The translations under genes and the position numbers were made by a program. Below are positions 55,530 through 64,000 of a stretch of 64,000 nucleotides of DNA, piece after piece. Origin of the DNA: Segatella albensis DSM 11370 = JCM 12258. Lineage in GTDB: Bacteria > Bacteroidota > Bacteroidia > Bacteroidales > Bacteroidaceae. The DNA lies in assembly GCF_000426565.1 (NCBI RefSeq), contig NZ_AUFP01000007.1:1-64000 (forward strand), in the 5' to 3' direction. The first letter of the stretch is position 1, and each line of letters opens with the position of its first letter. A model generated the notes under the pieces. The model saw only the letters and a list, made by a program, of their open reading frames with translations. It was not told where the DNA came from and ran no database searches.

Positions 55530-57470
55530 TTACTTCACTAATAGCCATCCACCATTCTTCGGGATCGTTACGGTAACCTTTCGGGTCTTAGAAATCTTTA
55601 TTTGCTTCAAACTGCCTTCCAACTTTGCGTTGTCTGAATACAAACGATAATTTTTACCACCTTCCAACATCGGGAGATTGATTTCCTTCTTCAATGTCTT
55701 ATTCTGGGCGTTGATACCAGCAACATACCACTTATCACCACATCGACGTGCTATCACGACATACTTACCTGGATAACCATCAATAAACTTAATATCATCC
55801 CATGTCGTTGGAACTTCTTTCATAAAGTCCATTGCCCATTTAGGAGCATCCTGAAGATTATTAGGAGCTAATGCGAAATGCTGGTCTGCGCTCTGGAACA
55901 ACACAGCTGTAGCCAGCGCATAGACATCAGAAGTTACTCGGGTTGTACCATGTACATTATCACGGCCATAGTGTTTGTTCAGAGCACTTCCACCAAAATC
56001 CATGCTTCCCACGGTATTGCGGATAAATGGATGCAGACAGCCATTGAAGGCCTCATTATCACAGCTACCCTGACCGAAGTGTAAATTCTCGCTGGCAAGG
56101 ACAGCTTCACTTGCTACATAGTTAGGATACATACGTTCCCATCCTCGTGGCAATGTACAACCGTGGAATATACATTCTATTCCATAATCATTGGCATCAG
56201 AAAGTATCTCTTCATATACCTTCATCATAGCTTGCTTGTCACCACCGAAGAAGTCGACCTTGATGCCTCGTATACCAATACTTTGCATCCACTTCATCTC
56301 TTTACGGCGAGCTATCACATTATCCATGATGCCACGTGGTCCCTGTGGAGCATCATTCCAAGCTCCATTGGAATTATACCACAAGAAAAGAGATACATTC
56401 TTTGAAGCGCCATAGCGAGCTAAGGCTGCGATACTGTCACGACCAATCTGGGTATCCCAAAGGGCATCGATCAATACGGTCTTATATCCCATTGCTGCAG
56501 CAAAATCGATATATCGTTTTTGTTCTGGATAGGTGGTATATCCATCCATCTGTATGATCCAACTCCAAACTCCCTTACCATATTGATAATCTCTTGAGGC
56601 ATCATACTTAGGACTTACAAGGTCGAAAGGTACTGTCGTCTCTACAATTGGCTTCAATGTGGTGCCAAGAGTTATTGTTCTCCATGGTGTTGTTGCAGGA
56701 AGGCCTACAGCCGGAGATACACTTCCCTGTCCATTCATCTCTCCTACCTGAGGGAAACCTATGGTATAAGTACCATCAGGTTTTCCCATCAGTCTACTTG
56801 CACAATAATTTCCATCAACACCAGTTTCTGATATCAAGACCCATCCCTTTGAACTATTCTTGAAAAGACAAGGGAAAGTATATCCTTCTCCCCATCCATT
56901 CTTACCGATTGCATCATCTACGGTATATGGAGTTTCATAACTTGGTGATGTACTTGCAAATCCATGCATCGGAGTGGCTTGTGGACAAAGAAAACTTGTA
57001 GAACCTTCTGGTAATACAAAACTTGATTTTTCTTCTTTGACTACACAACGGAGTCTTTCTCCTTTAGGATAAATTCGATAGCAGAATGCTACATCATTAT
57101 CACTTACACGGAATATGATATCAAGCACCTTTTTATCTTCTTTCTTAAAGCTGCATGTCAACTCATTAGCTTCATAGTCGACATGGCTACGCTTTATTGT
57201 TTTCAAACTATAGCTATCGCTGATCTTCTTTACTGTTCCGTTCTCTGTCAACGACAACCCAGAAGATAAATCACTTGCGTCTGTGACCAATCCTAATGGA
57301 GAGGTCTTGATGAACTCTACTCCACCTAAAGTTACCTGATAAGAGGGAGTACCTCCATCATCTTTTACTGTAACAACGATCTTGCCATTAGGACTACTTA
57401 TCTGTTTCTCTGCTGCAAATGAAGGCATAGCCATCAAAGCAGCAAGGAATGCAAAACATATTTTTTTCAT
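55530..57470 (-). CDS. GH97 family glycoside hydrolase
   Basis: A 646-residue secreted enzyme (signal 'MKKICFAFLAALMAMPSFAA'). The N-terminal beta-sandwich starts 'ISSPNGKIVVTVKDDGGTPSYQV', the GH97 opening, and the barrel includes 'GVWSWIIQMDGYTTYPEQKRYIDFAAAMGYKTVLID', 'GIRGIKVDFFGGDKQ' and 'IECIFHGCTLPRGWERMYPN'. The Asp in 'IKVDFF' fits the retaining subgroup typified by alpha-galactosidases, not the inverting SusB type, which uses glutamate. It may remove alpha-linked galactose from xylan side chains. Specificity is inferred. It lies 32 nt after the GH43-CBM6 gene. Confidence 0.88.
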   Translation of the reverse strand: MKKICFAFLAALMAMPSFAAEKQISSPNGKIVVTVKDDGGTPSYQVTLGGVEFIKTSPLGLVTDASDLSSGLSLTENGTVKKISDSYSLKTIKRSHVDYEANELTCSFKKEDKKVLDIIFRVSDNDVAFCYRIYPKGERLRCVVKEEKSSFVLPEGSTSFLCPQATPMHGFASTSPSYETPYTVDDAIGKNGWGEGYTFPCLFKNSSKGWVLISETGVDGNYCASRLMGKPDGTYTIGFPQVGEMNGQGSVSPAVGLPATTPWRTITLGTTLKPIVETTVPFDLVSPKYDASRDYQYGKGVWSWIIQMDGYTTYPEQKRYIDFAAAMGYKTVLIDALWDTQIGRDSIAALARYGASKNVSLFLWYNSNGAWNDAPQGPRGIMDNVIARRKEMKWMQSIGIRGIKVDFFGGDKQAMMKVYEEILSDANDYGIECIFHGCTLPRGWERMYPNYVASEAVLASENLHFGQGSCDNEAFNGCLHPFIRNTVGSMDFGGSALNKHYGRDNVHGTTRVTSDVYALATAVLFQSADQHFALAPNNLQDAPKWAMDFMKEVPTTWDDIKFIDGYPGKYVVIARRCGDKWYVAGINAQNKTLKKEINLPMLEGGKNYRLYSDNAKLEGSLKQIKISKTRKVTVTIPKNGGWLLVK

Positions 57471-57502
57471 ATCGTAATTTTCTTATATCGCTTAAAACAT
57501 TA

Positions 57503-58867
57503 TTATTTCATTTCCCACCAATTGAAGTTCATCAGCTTTCTACCTTTCTGACCTCTGAAGGCAAAGATAATATCATGTACGCCAGAAGGACAATTACGTA
57601 GTTCAGAATTCAGTACGGTCCAGTATTCCCAACCACCAGTCTTAGCAACTGGAATAACTGTCAGAGGAGTTTTACTGATACTATCTGCATAGACATCAAT
57701 ATATCCACCTTGAGATGCACTCGCTACTTGAACAGAAATATTCGTAGCGCCATTCTTCAAGTCTACATTGCGAACTTTTATCCAACTACCATTCTTAATA
57801 TCCGTTACATACACACCATCCTTGTCATTCTGTTCTGTAGTAACACCTTTAGAGTCACCTATTGTCTCAGCCTCAACCCGTTTGAACGGATCAAATGTTG
57901 CGATAGGTTTTACACCTTCCTTTGTCGGCATAATCGTTGGGAAAGTACCATCCGCATTATATTTGAATTCTTCGATAGCTGTACTTCTGTCAAATCCGCC
58001 TCCTCCAGGAAGGTTTCCCGTATGATAGAAGAAATAGCTATGGCCTTTGAAATCTACCACTCCGCAATGATTCGTAAATGAGTTAGTAGTATTCAGCTGA
58101 GGCATAATGGTACCTTTATAAGTCCAAGGGCCTAACGGTTTTTTACTCATCGAATAAGCAATATGCTCAGGTACGCCACCAGCTGCATAAAGTAGATAAT
58201 AATTTTTACCTCGCTTAGAAAGCCAAGGTCCTTCTGTATAGATGTCCTTATATTTCTTACCTTTCACACGATTTGCTGGCGAAGGTGCACCAAAACTCTT
58301 TTCATTCTGATTGACAAGAGTAACGTCACCATCGAAACTGACCATATCATCATTTAGTTTAGCTTGATGAATCTCCGGATTACCCCATACGAGATAAGCG
58401 TTCTTTCCATCAACAAGAACGGTAGGATCTATATTATCCCATTTTCCGTCATCATAGAGAGGTTTGCCCAGCGCATCCTTGAAAGGTCCTGTAGGACTAT
58501 CGGCTACAGCAACACCTATTGCCATACCACCAGACAACTTAGAATGGGCACAAATGTACCAATAGTATTTTCCATTACGTTCACAACATTGGGTAGCCCA
58601 TGCACGATCATCCGCCCAGGTAAAACTATCCAGTCCCAAGAGCTCTCCGTGGTCTGTCCAGTTTACCATGTCCGTAGTAGAATAAACTCTCCATTGGTAC
58701 ATCCAGAAGAAATCTGCACCAGGTTCATCAACATCAGCATACAGATAAAGCGTATCCTTAACGACCAATGGGGCCGGATCGGCAGTATAACGAGTTGGAA
58801 TAATTGGGTTTTGTGCATTTGCCGAAGCAGAAAGCATCAGAGCTAAACTCAATATTAAATTTTTCAT
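57503..58867 (-). CDS. GH43 glycosidase with C-terminal CBM6
   Basis: A 454-residue secreted enzyme (signal 'MKNLILSLALMLSASANAQ'). The five-bladed propeller covers residues about 25-310: 'PTRYTADPAPLVVKDTLYLYADVDE' holds the catalytic base Asp, 'WDNIDPTVLVDGKNAYLVWG' the central Asp, and 'DIYTEGPWLSKRGKNYYLLYA' the acid Glu. Residues about 325-454 form a CBM6-like xylan-binding sandwich ('FKRVEAETIGDSKGV', 'GSWIKVRNVDLKNGATNISVQVASASQGGYIDVYAD'). The likely activity is alpha-L-arabinofuranosidase or beta-xylosidase. It is the second gene of the operon. Confidence 0.9.
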   Translation of the reverse strand: MKNLILSLALMLSASANAQNPIIPTRYTADPAPLVVKDTLYLYADVDEPGADFFWMYQWRVYSTTDMVNWTDHGELLGLDSFTWADDRAWATQCCERNGKYYWYICAHSKLSGGMAIGVAVADSPTGPFKDALGKPLYDDGKWDNIDPTVLVDGKNAYLVWGNPEIHQAKLNDDMVSFDGDVTLVNQNEKSFGAPSPANRVKGKKYKDIYTEGPWLSKRGKNYYLLYAAGGVPEHIAYSMSKKPLGPWTYKGTIMPQLNTTNSFTNHCGVVDFKGHSYFFYHTGNLPGGGGFDRSTAIEEFKYNADGTFPTIMPTKEGVKPIATFDPFKRVEAETIGDSKGVTTEQNDKDGVYVTDIKNGSWIKVRNVDLKNGATNISVQVASASQGGYIDVYADSISKTPLTVIPVAKTGGWEYWTVLNSELRNCPSGVHDIIFAFRGQKGRKLMNFNWWEMK

Positions 58868-58897
58868 GAATGATTTGGTTTTATTTTATTATATATA

Positions 58898-60085
<1,188 letters not shown>

Positions 60086-60097
60086 TTAGTTTTGGTG

Positions 60098-60105
60098 CAA
60101 AGTTA
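60098..60105 (-). promoter_or_regulatory. -7 promoter element of the xylan-degradation operon
   Basis: The minus strand reads TAACTTTG, 25 nt upstream of the esterase ATG. No TTTG is found at the usual -33 position, which suits a regulated promoter. Confidence 0.55.
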
Positions 60106-60129
60106 ATCAAAATTATCAAAATGAACTTT

Positions 60130-60143
60130 ATGAAACGTTTCAT
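60130..60143. promoter_or_regulatory. perfect 14-bp palindrome, candidate operator (LacI-type)
   Basis: ATGAAACGTTTCAT is a perfect palindrome with a central CG, the form of many LacI-family operators (TGAAACGTTTCA). It lies 24 bp upstream of the -7 element of the xylan operon, overlapping the -33 region. No regulator gene is in the window. Confidence 0.5.
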
Positions 60144-60251
60144 TCTCTATATGATTTGTTTCTCACACTACGATATTAGTGCTTTTTTACACTCTATTCG
60201 TTCTTTTATACAAGAACGATCCTCTCTTGTTTCATGAAGTGTACAAGGTGT

Positions 60252-60632
60252 TCAAGCAAATGTCTTAGAAAGAAAATGACCTGCAAGAACTGCCAACATA
60301 CCTACCAGCATACTACCGAAAAGATATAGTATGAGGAGGTAATAATTTTCTTCTTTCATAAGCGATGCACTTTCGTTCATAAAAGTAGAGAATGTAGTAA
60401 AACCGCCACAGAATCCTGTCGTCAGCAACACTTTTATCGTAGGGGTCAGATATCTTCCTGAATAAGAAAAGCCCGACAGAAAACCAATAAAGAAACATCC
60501 AAGGATATTCACAAGAAATGTAGCAAAAGGGAATGGAAATACTGCACTTGTCTGAATCAGTTTTGAAACCAGAAATCTTAATCCTCCGCCGAAAAAGCTA
60601 CCCAAACCTACGATAAAAAAATCTTTAAGCAT
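60252..60632 (-). CDS. crcB: fluoride exporter FluC/CrcB
   Basis: A 126-residue four-helix membrane protein that forms dual-topology dimers and lets toxic fluoride out of the cell. Family marks are 'GSFFGGGLRFLVSK' at the N-terminus, 'FATFLVNILGCFFIGFLSG' (conserved Asn) and 'TTGFCGGFTTFSTFMNE' (the fluoride-path Phe and Ser/Thr residues). The frame extends to 60713, but the conserved start 'MLKDFFIVGLGSFFGGG' begins at 60632. I do not see a fluoride riboswitch in the short upstream region. Confidence 0.93.
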   Translation of the reverse strand: MLKDFFIVGLGSFFGGGLRFLVSKLIQTSAVFPFPFATFLVNILGCFFIGFLSGFSYSGRYLTPTIKVLLTTGFCGGFTTFSTFMNESASLMKEENYYLLILYLFGSMLVGMLAVLAGHFLSKTFA

Positions 60633-60683
60633 TACAATATATATTTTGCATGTAAAATTACAAAAAAATTTGATTATTATCAT

Positions 60684-60691
60684 TATCTTTG
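60684..60691 (+). promoter_or_regulatory. -7 promoter element of the FKBP gene
   Basis: TATCTTTG (TAnnTTTG), 20 nt before the ATG at 60712. It supports that start over the open frame reaching back to 60646. Confidence 0.5.
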
Positions 60692-60711
60692 CCAAAAATA
60701 TTATACTACAC

Positions 60712-61110
60712 ATGGCAAAAAAGGATTATATCATAGCCAACAAACGTTGGCTTGAGGAAAAAGCTAAAGAAGAAGGGGTACTGGCTCTCCCTCAGGGCAT
60801 CTATTATAAGGTTTTAAAATCGGGAGACCCTAACGGTCCTCAACCTTCACGTCGCAGTATCGTCACAGCCCACTATACGGGATGGACGATCAATGGAAAA
60901 AAATTTGATTCGAGCAGAGGAGGTACTCCTTTTGCTATGCGGTTAAGTGACTTGATAGACGGTTGGATAGTTGCCATGCAGAAGATGCACGTCGGAGACC
61001 AATGGGAATTATATATTCCTGCAGAAATGGGATATGGTAAGTTCTCTCAACCTGGAATTCCCGGAGGGTCAACTCTGATCTTTGAAGTTGAACTCTTAGG
61101 AGTGGGATGA
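60712..61110 (+). CDS. FKBP-type peptidyl-prolyl cis-trans isomerase
   Basis: A 132-residue FK506-binding-protein domain that speeds proline isomerisation during protein folding. The domain covers about 25-132: 'IVTAHYTGWTINGKKFDSSRGGTPFAMRLSDLIDGWIVAMQKMHVGDQWELYIPAEMGYGKFSQPGIPGGSTLIFEVELLGV'. Most pocket aromatics are kept (Tyr of 'HYTG', Phe-Asp of 'KFDSS', Trp of 'DGW'). There is no signal peptide, so it is probably cytoplasmic. It is a single gene. Confidence 0.93.
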   Translation: MAKKDYIIANKRWLEEKAKEEGVLALPQGIYYKVLKSGDPNGPQPSRRSIVTAHYTGWTINGKKFDSSRGGTPFAMRLSDLIDGWIVAMQKMHVGDQWELYIPAEMGYGKFSQPGIPGGSTLIFEVELLGVG

Positions 61111-61130
61111 ACTATCCCCAACATTCAAAA

Positions 61131-61179
61131 ACAATGCCGGTCGTCTATACCTTAAATAAATATAGCAGACCGGCATTGT
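61131..61179. terminator. Bidirectional terminator FKBP / pyrH
   Basis: ACAATGCCGGTC pairs with GACCGGCATTGT, with a further five pairs (CTATA/TATAG) after a small internal mismatch. It lies between convergent genes, and the plus-strand tail is T-rich. Confidence 0.8.
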
Positions 61180-61199
61180 CGTTTATTTTATTCCGTTGA

Positions 61200-61910
61200 T
61201 CAGTTATGTACTAATGTACCAATTTCTTCACCATCCATGACCTTCTTCAAATTACCATATACATCCATATTGAAGACATAGATAGGAAGATTGTTTTCCT
61301 TACACATCGTTGTTGCTGTAAGGTCCATCACCTTTAATCCGCGTGTATAGATTTCATCATAAGTGATATCAGAAAACTTCGTTGCGGAAGGATCTTTCTC
61401 TGGATCGGCAGTATAGATGCCATCTACACGTGTACCCTTAAGCATGACGTCTGCTTCTATTTCGATACCACGCAGAGAACTACCTGTATCTGTTGTGAAA
61501 TATGGTGAACCTGTACCGGCAGAGAAGATACAAACGTAACCAGCCTCCATAGCTTCGATGGCTTTCCACTTGCTATAGAATTCACCGATCGGTTCCATAC
61601 GGATAGCGGTAAGCACCTTGGTCTTAACACCCAAAGCACCTAGGGCACTACTCAAAGCCAGAGAATTGATCACCGTAGCACACATACCCATCTGATCACC
61701 CTTTACGCGATCAAAACCTTTCTGACTGCCGCTCAATCCACGGAAGATGTTACCACCACCGATAACGATTCCTATCTGGACACCCATCTCGTGAACTTCC
61801 TTGATTTGCTTTGCATAATCCGACAAGCGGTCGGGATCTATTCCAAAGCCTTGATTTCCCATCAAGCTCTCTCCTGAAAGTTTCAGAAGAATTCTCTTAA
61901 ATCTTGCCAT
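61200..61910 (-). CDS. pyrH: UMP kinase
   Basis: A 236-residue amino-acid-kinase-fold enzyme that phosphorylates UMP to UDP, needed for RNA, DNA and cell-wall sugar nucleotides. 'RILLKLSGESLMG' at the N-terminus, 'GIVIGGGNIFRG', 'DQMGMCATVINSLALSSAL' and 'DLTATTMCKENNLPIYVFNM' are the family blocks. It is the last gene of the yraN-birA-pyrH group, 11 nt after birA. Confidence 0.97.
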   Translation of the reverse strand: MARFKRILLKLSGESLMGNQGFGIDPDRLSDYAKQIKEVHEMGVQIGIVIGGGNIFRGLSGSQKGFDRVKGDQMGMCATVINSLALSSALGALGVKTKVLTAIRMEPIGEFYSKWKAIEAMEAGYVCIFSAGTGSPYFTTDTGSSLRGIEIEADVMLKGTRVDGIYTADPEKDPSATKFSDITYDEIYTRGLKVMDLTATTMCKENNLPIYVFNMDVYGNLKKVMDGEEIGTLVHN

Positions 61911-61921
61911 ATTCTTGTTTT

Positions 61922-62653
61922 TTATATAATAAATTCTACTTCCTTGAAAGCATATTCTCGCATCACGCCTTCACGGTCTCGTAAGATTAGATGACCGTTA
62001 TCCTCTACTTCTACTATTGCGGCCTCAAATTCGCCATCTGCATCACGGAATTTCCAAAATCCATGCTTGCGATACAGGGAATCGTGATAGAGAGCCGTAA
62101 GGTCGATATAATCTCCCTCTACCACCAGACTATAGCACTTCTCAAAAGCCTTGATGACTTTGTCCAATAATTCTTTCCGGTCTACATCATGTCCTAAGAT
62201 CTGTCGAAGAGATACAGGATTAGGTGCATCACTTTTGAATTCTTGTTGATTGACATCTATCCCGACACCAAAGATACAATTCTTGATATGTCCGTTACCT
62301 AAGGAAGTCTCTATAAGTGTGCCACTGATCTTTCGGTCTTTCCAATAAATATCATTTGGCCATTTCAAGGTGATGTCGTCTACATAACTGCCGATAGCCA
62401 TCTTCAAGGCCAAAGCACCTGCCATCGATAGAAGGAACTGACGAGCCACAGGTACCATTACGGGGTGTATCAGCATGGAAAAAAGTAGATTCTTACCACG
62501 CTCACTCTCCCATCGATTTGTTCCCTGACCACGACCGGCACTCTGGTAATCAGCAACGGCAACAACCAAATCTGCCTGATCTGCAGACTTGTACTTCGTC
62601 AAATAATTATTGGTAGAATCAACTTCCTGCAGTTCTATAATTTCAACTTTCAT
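61922..62653 (-). CDS. birA: biotin--[acetyl-CoA-carboxylase] ligase
   Basis: A 243-residue enzyme that activates biotin with ATP and attaches it to carrier proteins. It has 'QEVDSTNNYL', the biotin-binding glycine loop 'SAGRGQGTNRWESERGKNLLFSML', and 'LKWPNDIYWKDRKISGTLIET' with the catalytic Lys. There is no N-terminal helix-turn-helix, so this is a ligase without the repressor function seen in E. coli BirA. It sits 2 nt after yraN. Confidence 0.95.
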   Translation of the reverse strand: MKVEIIELQEVDSTNNYLTKYKSADQADLVVAVADYQSAGRGQGTNRWESERGKNLLFSMLIHPVMVPVARQFLLSMAGALALKMAIGSYVDDITLKWPNDIYWKDRKISGTLIETSLGNGHIKNCIFGVGIDVNQQEFKSDAPNPVSLRQILGHDVDRKELLDKVIKAFEKCYSLVVEGDYIDLTALYHDSLYRKHGFWKFRDADGEFEAAIVEVEDNGHLILRDREGVMREYAFKEVEFII

Positions 62654-62655
62654 CT

Positions 62656-63030
62656 TTATAACAATAAAGGATTAAAGGCATTTTCAATATGTTCTATCTT
62701 GTCTATCATAGGTTTTACACCTACTATCGAGATAATATCAAAACGCACTTCATTACTTATATTATATTGTCGTATATATGTATCCGCAGCCCATCCTAGA
62801 TTACGGATTTTTCGATAGTCTACAGCCTCTATAGGATTTATATAGTCATTGGTACTACGTGTCTTCACCTCTATAAAGACCATGATTTTGTCGTCTGGAG
62901 TCAAAGCAATAATATCGATATCTCGCTTTCCACATTTCCAGTCTCGCTCACATATTCTATATCCTTTTGATTCAAGATAGTGTGCGGCCTCATCTTCTCC
63001 CCAAACGCCTTCTTCATTATGTTGTGCCAT
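62656..63030 (-). CDS. YraN family (UPF0102) endonuclease-like protein
   Basis: A 124-residue protein of the restriction-endonuclease-like fold: 'NEEGVWGEDEAAHYLESKGYRICERDWKCGKRDIDIIALTPDDKIMVFIEVKTR' contains the D...ExK nuclease triad pattern. The cellular role is not established. The ATG at 63051 would lie one base from the -7 element, before any plausible transcription start, and the family usually begins 'MA.HN..G..GE..A', so the ATG at 63030 is chosen. It is the first gene of the yraN-birA-pyrH group. Confidence 0.9.
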   Translation of the reverse strand: MAQHNEEGVWGEDEAAHYLESKGYRICERDWKCGKRDIDIIALTPDDKIMVFIEVKTRSTNDYINPIEAVDYRKIRNLGWAADTYIRQYNISNEVRFDIISIVGVKPMIDKIEHIENAFNPLLL

Positions 63031-63052
63031 ATCATTCAAGTCATTGGACATG

Positions 63053-63084
63053 CAAAAATACGATTTTTCTGCTACATCATCAAA
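63053..63084 (-). promoter_or_regulatory. promoter of yraN-birA-pyrH
   Basis: The minus strand reads TTTG (63081-63084), 20 nt, TATTTTTG (63053-63060). It overlaps the tadA upstream region. Confidence 0.65.
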
Positions 63085-63094
63085 GTTTTCTTTG

Positions 63095-63102
63095 TATTTT
63101 TG
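63095..63102 (+). promoter_or_regulatory. -7 promoter element of tadA
   Basis: TATTTTTG (TAnnTTTG), 17 nt before the ATG at 63120. Confidence 0.5.
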
Positions 63103-63119
63103 CAGAAATAACAGAAATT

Positions 63120-63572
63120 ATGGAACAGGAGAATCAACAGAAAAAAGATGAATTTTTCATGCGTAAGGCACTCATAGAGGCCGAAAATGCCTATCAAGAA
63201 GGAGAGATTCCTATTGGAGCTATTATTGTCTGCAAAGGTCAGGTCATTTCTCGAGCCCACAATCTCACCGAGACCCTGCACGATGTCACCGCCCATGCAG
63301 AAATGCAGGCTATTACTTCTGCTGCGGATTCTCTAGGAGGAAAATATCTCACCGACTGCACATTGTATGTTACTGTAGAACCTTGTATCATGTGTGCGGG
63401 TGCCATAGGTTGGGCGCAAATTCCAAGAGTGGTATATGGTGCTCCTGACGTCAAAAGGGGATTCCGGGAGTATGCTCCTCATGCTATGCACCCTAAAACA
63501 GAAATCGTTTCCGGTGTTCTTGAGGATGAATGCCGCGAACTGATGCAGAGGTTCTTTAGGGAAAGAAGATAA
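63120..63572 (+). CDS. tadA: tRNA adenosine(34) deaminase
   Basis: A 150-residue zinc deaminase that converts the wobble adenosine of tRNA-Arg(ACG) to inosine. The zinc and catalytic residues are H59 and E61 in 'TAHAEMQAI' and C89 and C92 in 'EPCIMCAGAI'. The frame is open back to 62967, overlapping yraN, but the promoter element at 63095 and the normal family length support the ATG at 63120. Confidence 0.95.
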   Translation: MEQENQQKKDEFFMRKALIEAENAYQEGEIPIGAIIVCKGQVISRAHNLTETLHDVTAHAEMQAITSAADSLGGKYLTDCTLYVTVEPCIMCAGAIGWAQIPRVVYGAPDVKRGFREYAPHAMHPKTEIVSGVLEDECRELMQRFFRERR

Positions 63573-63665
63573 TGTTTTTGACATCTGGATTTGTTGCATT
63601 ATCAATTTGAATTCAGGCGCGTTAAAATTACTTTTTATATGTTAATTTGCCATCACTAGAATGTG

Positions 63666-64000
63666 CTCATAATTCACAAATTCACTTTTTATAATCGGAT
63701 GATTGTGAATATCAGAAGCACAAAGATTTTATAACATTTTGACTATCAGGTAATTACAACTTAGCACTTTATTTTTCCTGCTAAAAAATGGCTCAATATG
63801 CCTTTTCTTGACCAAATGCATATAACTATATCAGCCTACGTCGTTAACTGCGTGACCATACGAAGTTAACTTCATCAGCCTATGCAGTTAACTGCGTTGG
63901 CAAACGCATATAACAAAAGACAGAAAAATACGTAATTGAGAGAAAAATCTTATATTTTTGAGGAGTTAAGTGACCATACATTCTCTAGATGACGAGAAAA
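63666..64000. repeat. dispersed intergenic element, copy D (runs to the window edge)
   Basis: Same order of blocks as copy C at 34502-34816: CTCATAATTC, GAATATCAGAAGCACA, GGTAATTACA, the palindrome array, CGCATATAACAAAAG, then ATTCTCTAGATGACGAGAAAA. The distance between the outer blocks is 318 bp here and 299 in copy C, mostly explained by one extra 22-bp unit. It may extend beyond the window. Confidence 0.85.
63821..63914. repeat. 22-bp-period GTTAAC palindrome array D (three full units)
   Basis: GTTAAC cores at 63843, 63865 and 63887, with TATAAC units at 63821 and 63909, all exactly 22 bp apart. The spacers GACCAT and TGGCAA resemble AGCCAT and TGACAA of array C. Confidence 0.9.

Larger units (their letters stand above)
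63573..64000. other. 428-bp region after tadA
   Basis: About 90 bp of AT-rich DNA with no clear terminator hairpin, then element copy D from 63666 to the window edge. No open frame was found; the next gene lies outside the window. Confidence 0.6.

Noticed and set aside
60199..60219. Hairpin CGTTCTT...AAGAACG as a crcB terminator
   Set aside because: On the crcB strand the stem is followed by purines, not a T run, so termination is not supported.
60633..60711. Fluoride riboswitch ahead of crcB
   Set aside because: The 79-bp gap to the divergent FKBP gene is AT-rich, and I do not see the conserved GG/GATGG-type core of that riboswitch on the crcB strand.

Overview
The window is a 64-kb chromosomal piece from a member of the Bacteroidales, most likely Prevotellaceae (Prevotella/Segatella). 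This rests on the MurF-Alr fusion, the ftsX-DUF3098-uppP-truB-queA-folK order, the DUF1599-DoxX-tpiA-SPOR-folE-xth order, PorW/PorX homologues, and repeated promoters of the Bacteroidetes type (TTTG, about 20 nt, TAnnTTTG). The taxonomic call is inference. I see no rRNA, tRNA, insertion sequence, prophage or CRISPR array, and most of the window is ordinary core genome.

Layout. 1-8.9 kb: a partial minus-strand gene, an acyltransferase, a hexuronate-type MFS transporter, then the minus-strand genes murF-alr, GSCFA and YfhO. 9-17.7 kb: mtnN-luxS (the AI-2 / activated-methyl pathway), an outer-membrane barrel protein, typA, rpsO, and the cell-envelope/tRNA operon ftsX-DUF3098-uppP-truB-queA-folK. 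17.8-27.1 kb: a radical SAM protein, an LpxA-like acyltransferase lying downstream of a tripartite RND efflux operon, and a CCA-adding-type nucleotidyltransferase. 27.2-32.1 kb: the DUF1599-DoxX-tpiA-SPOR-folE-xth run. 32.2-36.2 kb: secreted proteins, including a TonB-C-domain protein and an M43-type metalloprotease lipoprotein. 36.2-43.6 kb: aroA, a small Cys-motif protein, a ZnuB-type permease, PorW and PorX homologues (type IX secretion regulation) and tsaE, packed with overlaps. 43.7-49.3 kb: trxA, dnaE, psd and pssA. 49.3-60.1 kb: a six-gene minus-strand xylan/arabinoxylan degradation operon (CE1 esterase, GH43+CBM6, GH97, CE1-GH43 fusion, GH8, GH31) with a 14-bp perfect palindrome at its promoter. 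60.2-64 kb: fluC, an FKBP isomerase, yraN-birA-pyrH and tadA.

The least explained signal is a family of intergenic arrays at about 1.2, 18.6, 34.7 and 63.85 kb. Each is built from a 16-bp palindrome (consensus ACGCAGTTAACTGCGT) repeated at an exact 22-bp period, with degenerate TATAAC-type units closing three of the four arrays. Two of them (34.5 and 63.7 kb) sit inside a longer dispersed element of at least 315 bp with similar flanks and different unit numbers. In the first copy the array also forms a long inverted repeat between convergent genes. I know no name or function for this element.

Promoter motifs let several start codons be moved inward (trxA, yraN, psd, the radical SAM gene, the FKBP gene, tadA); each case is noted in the gene's entry.
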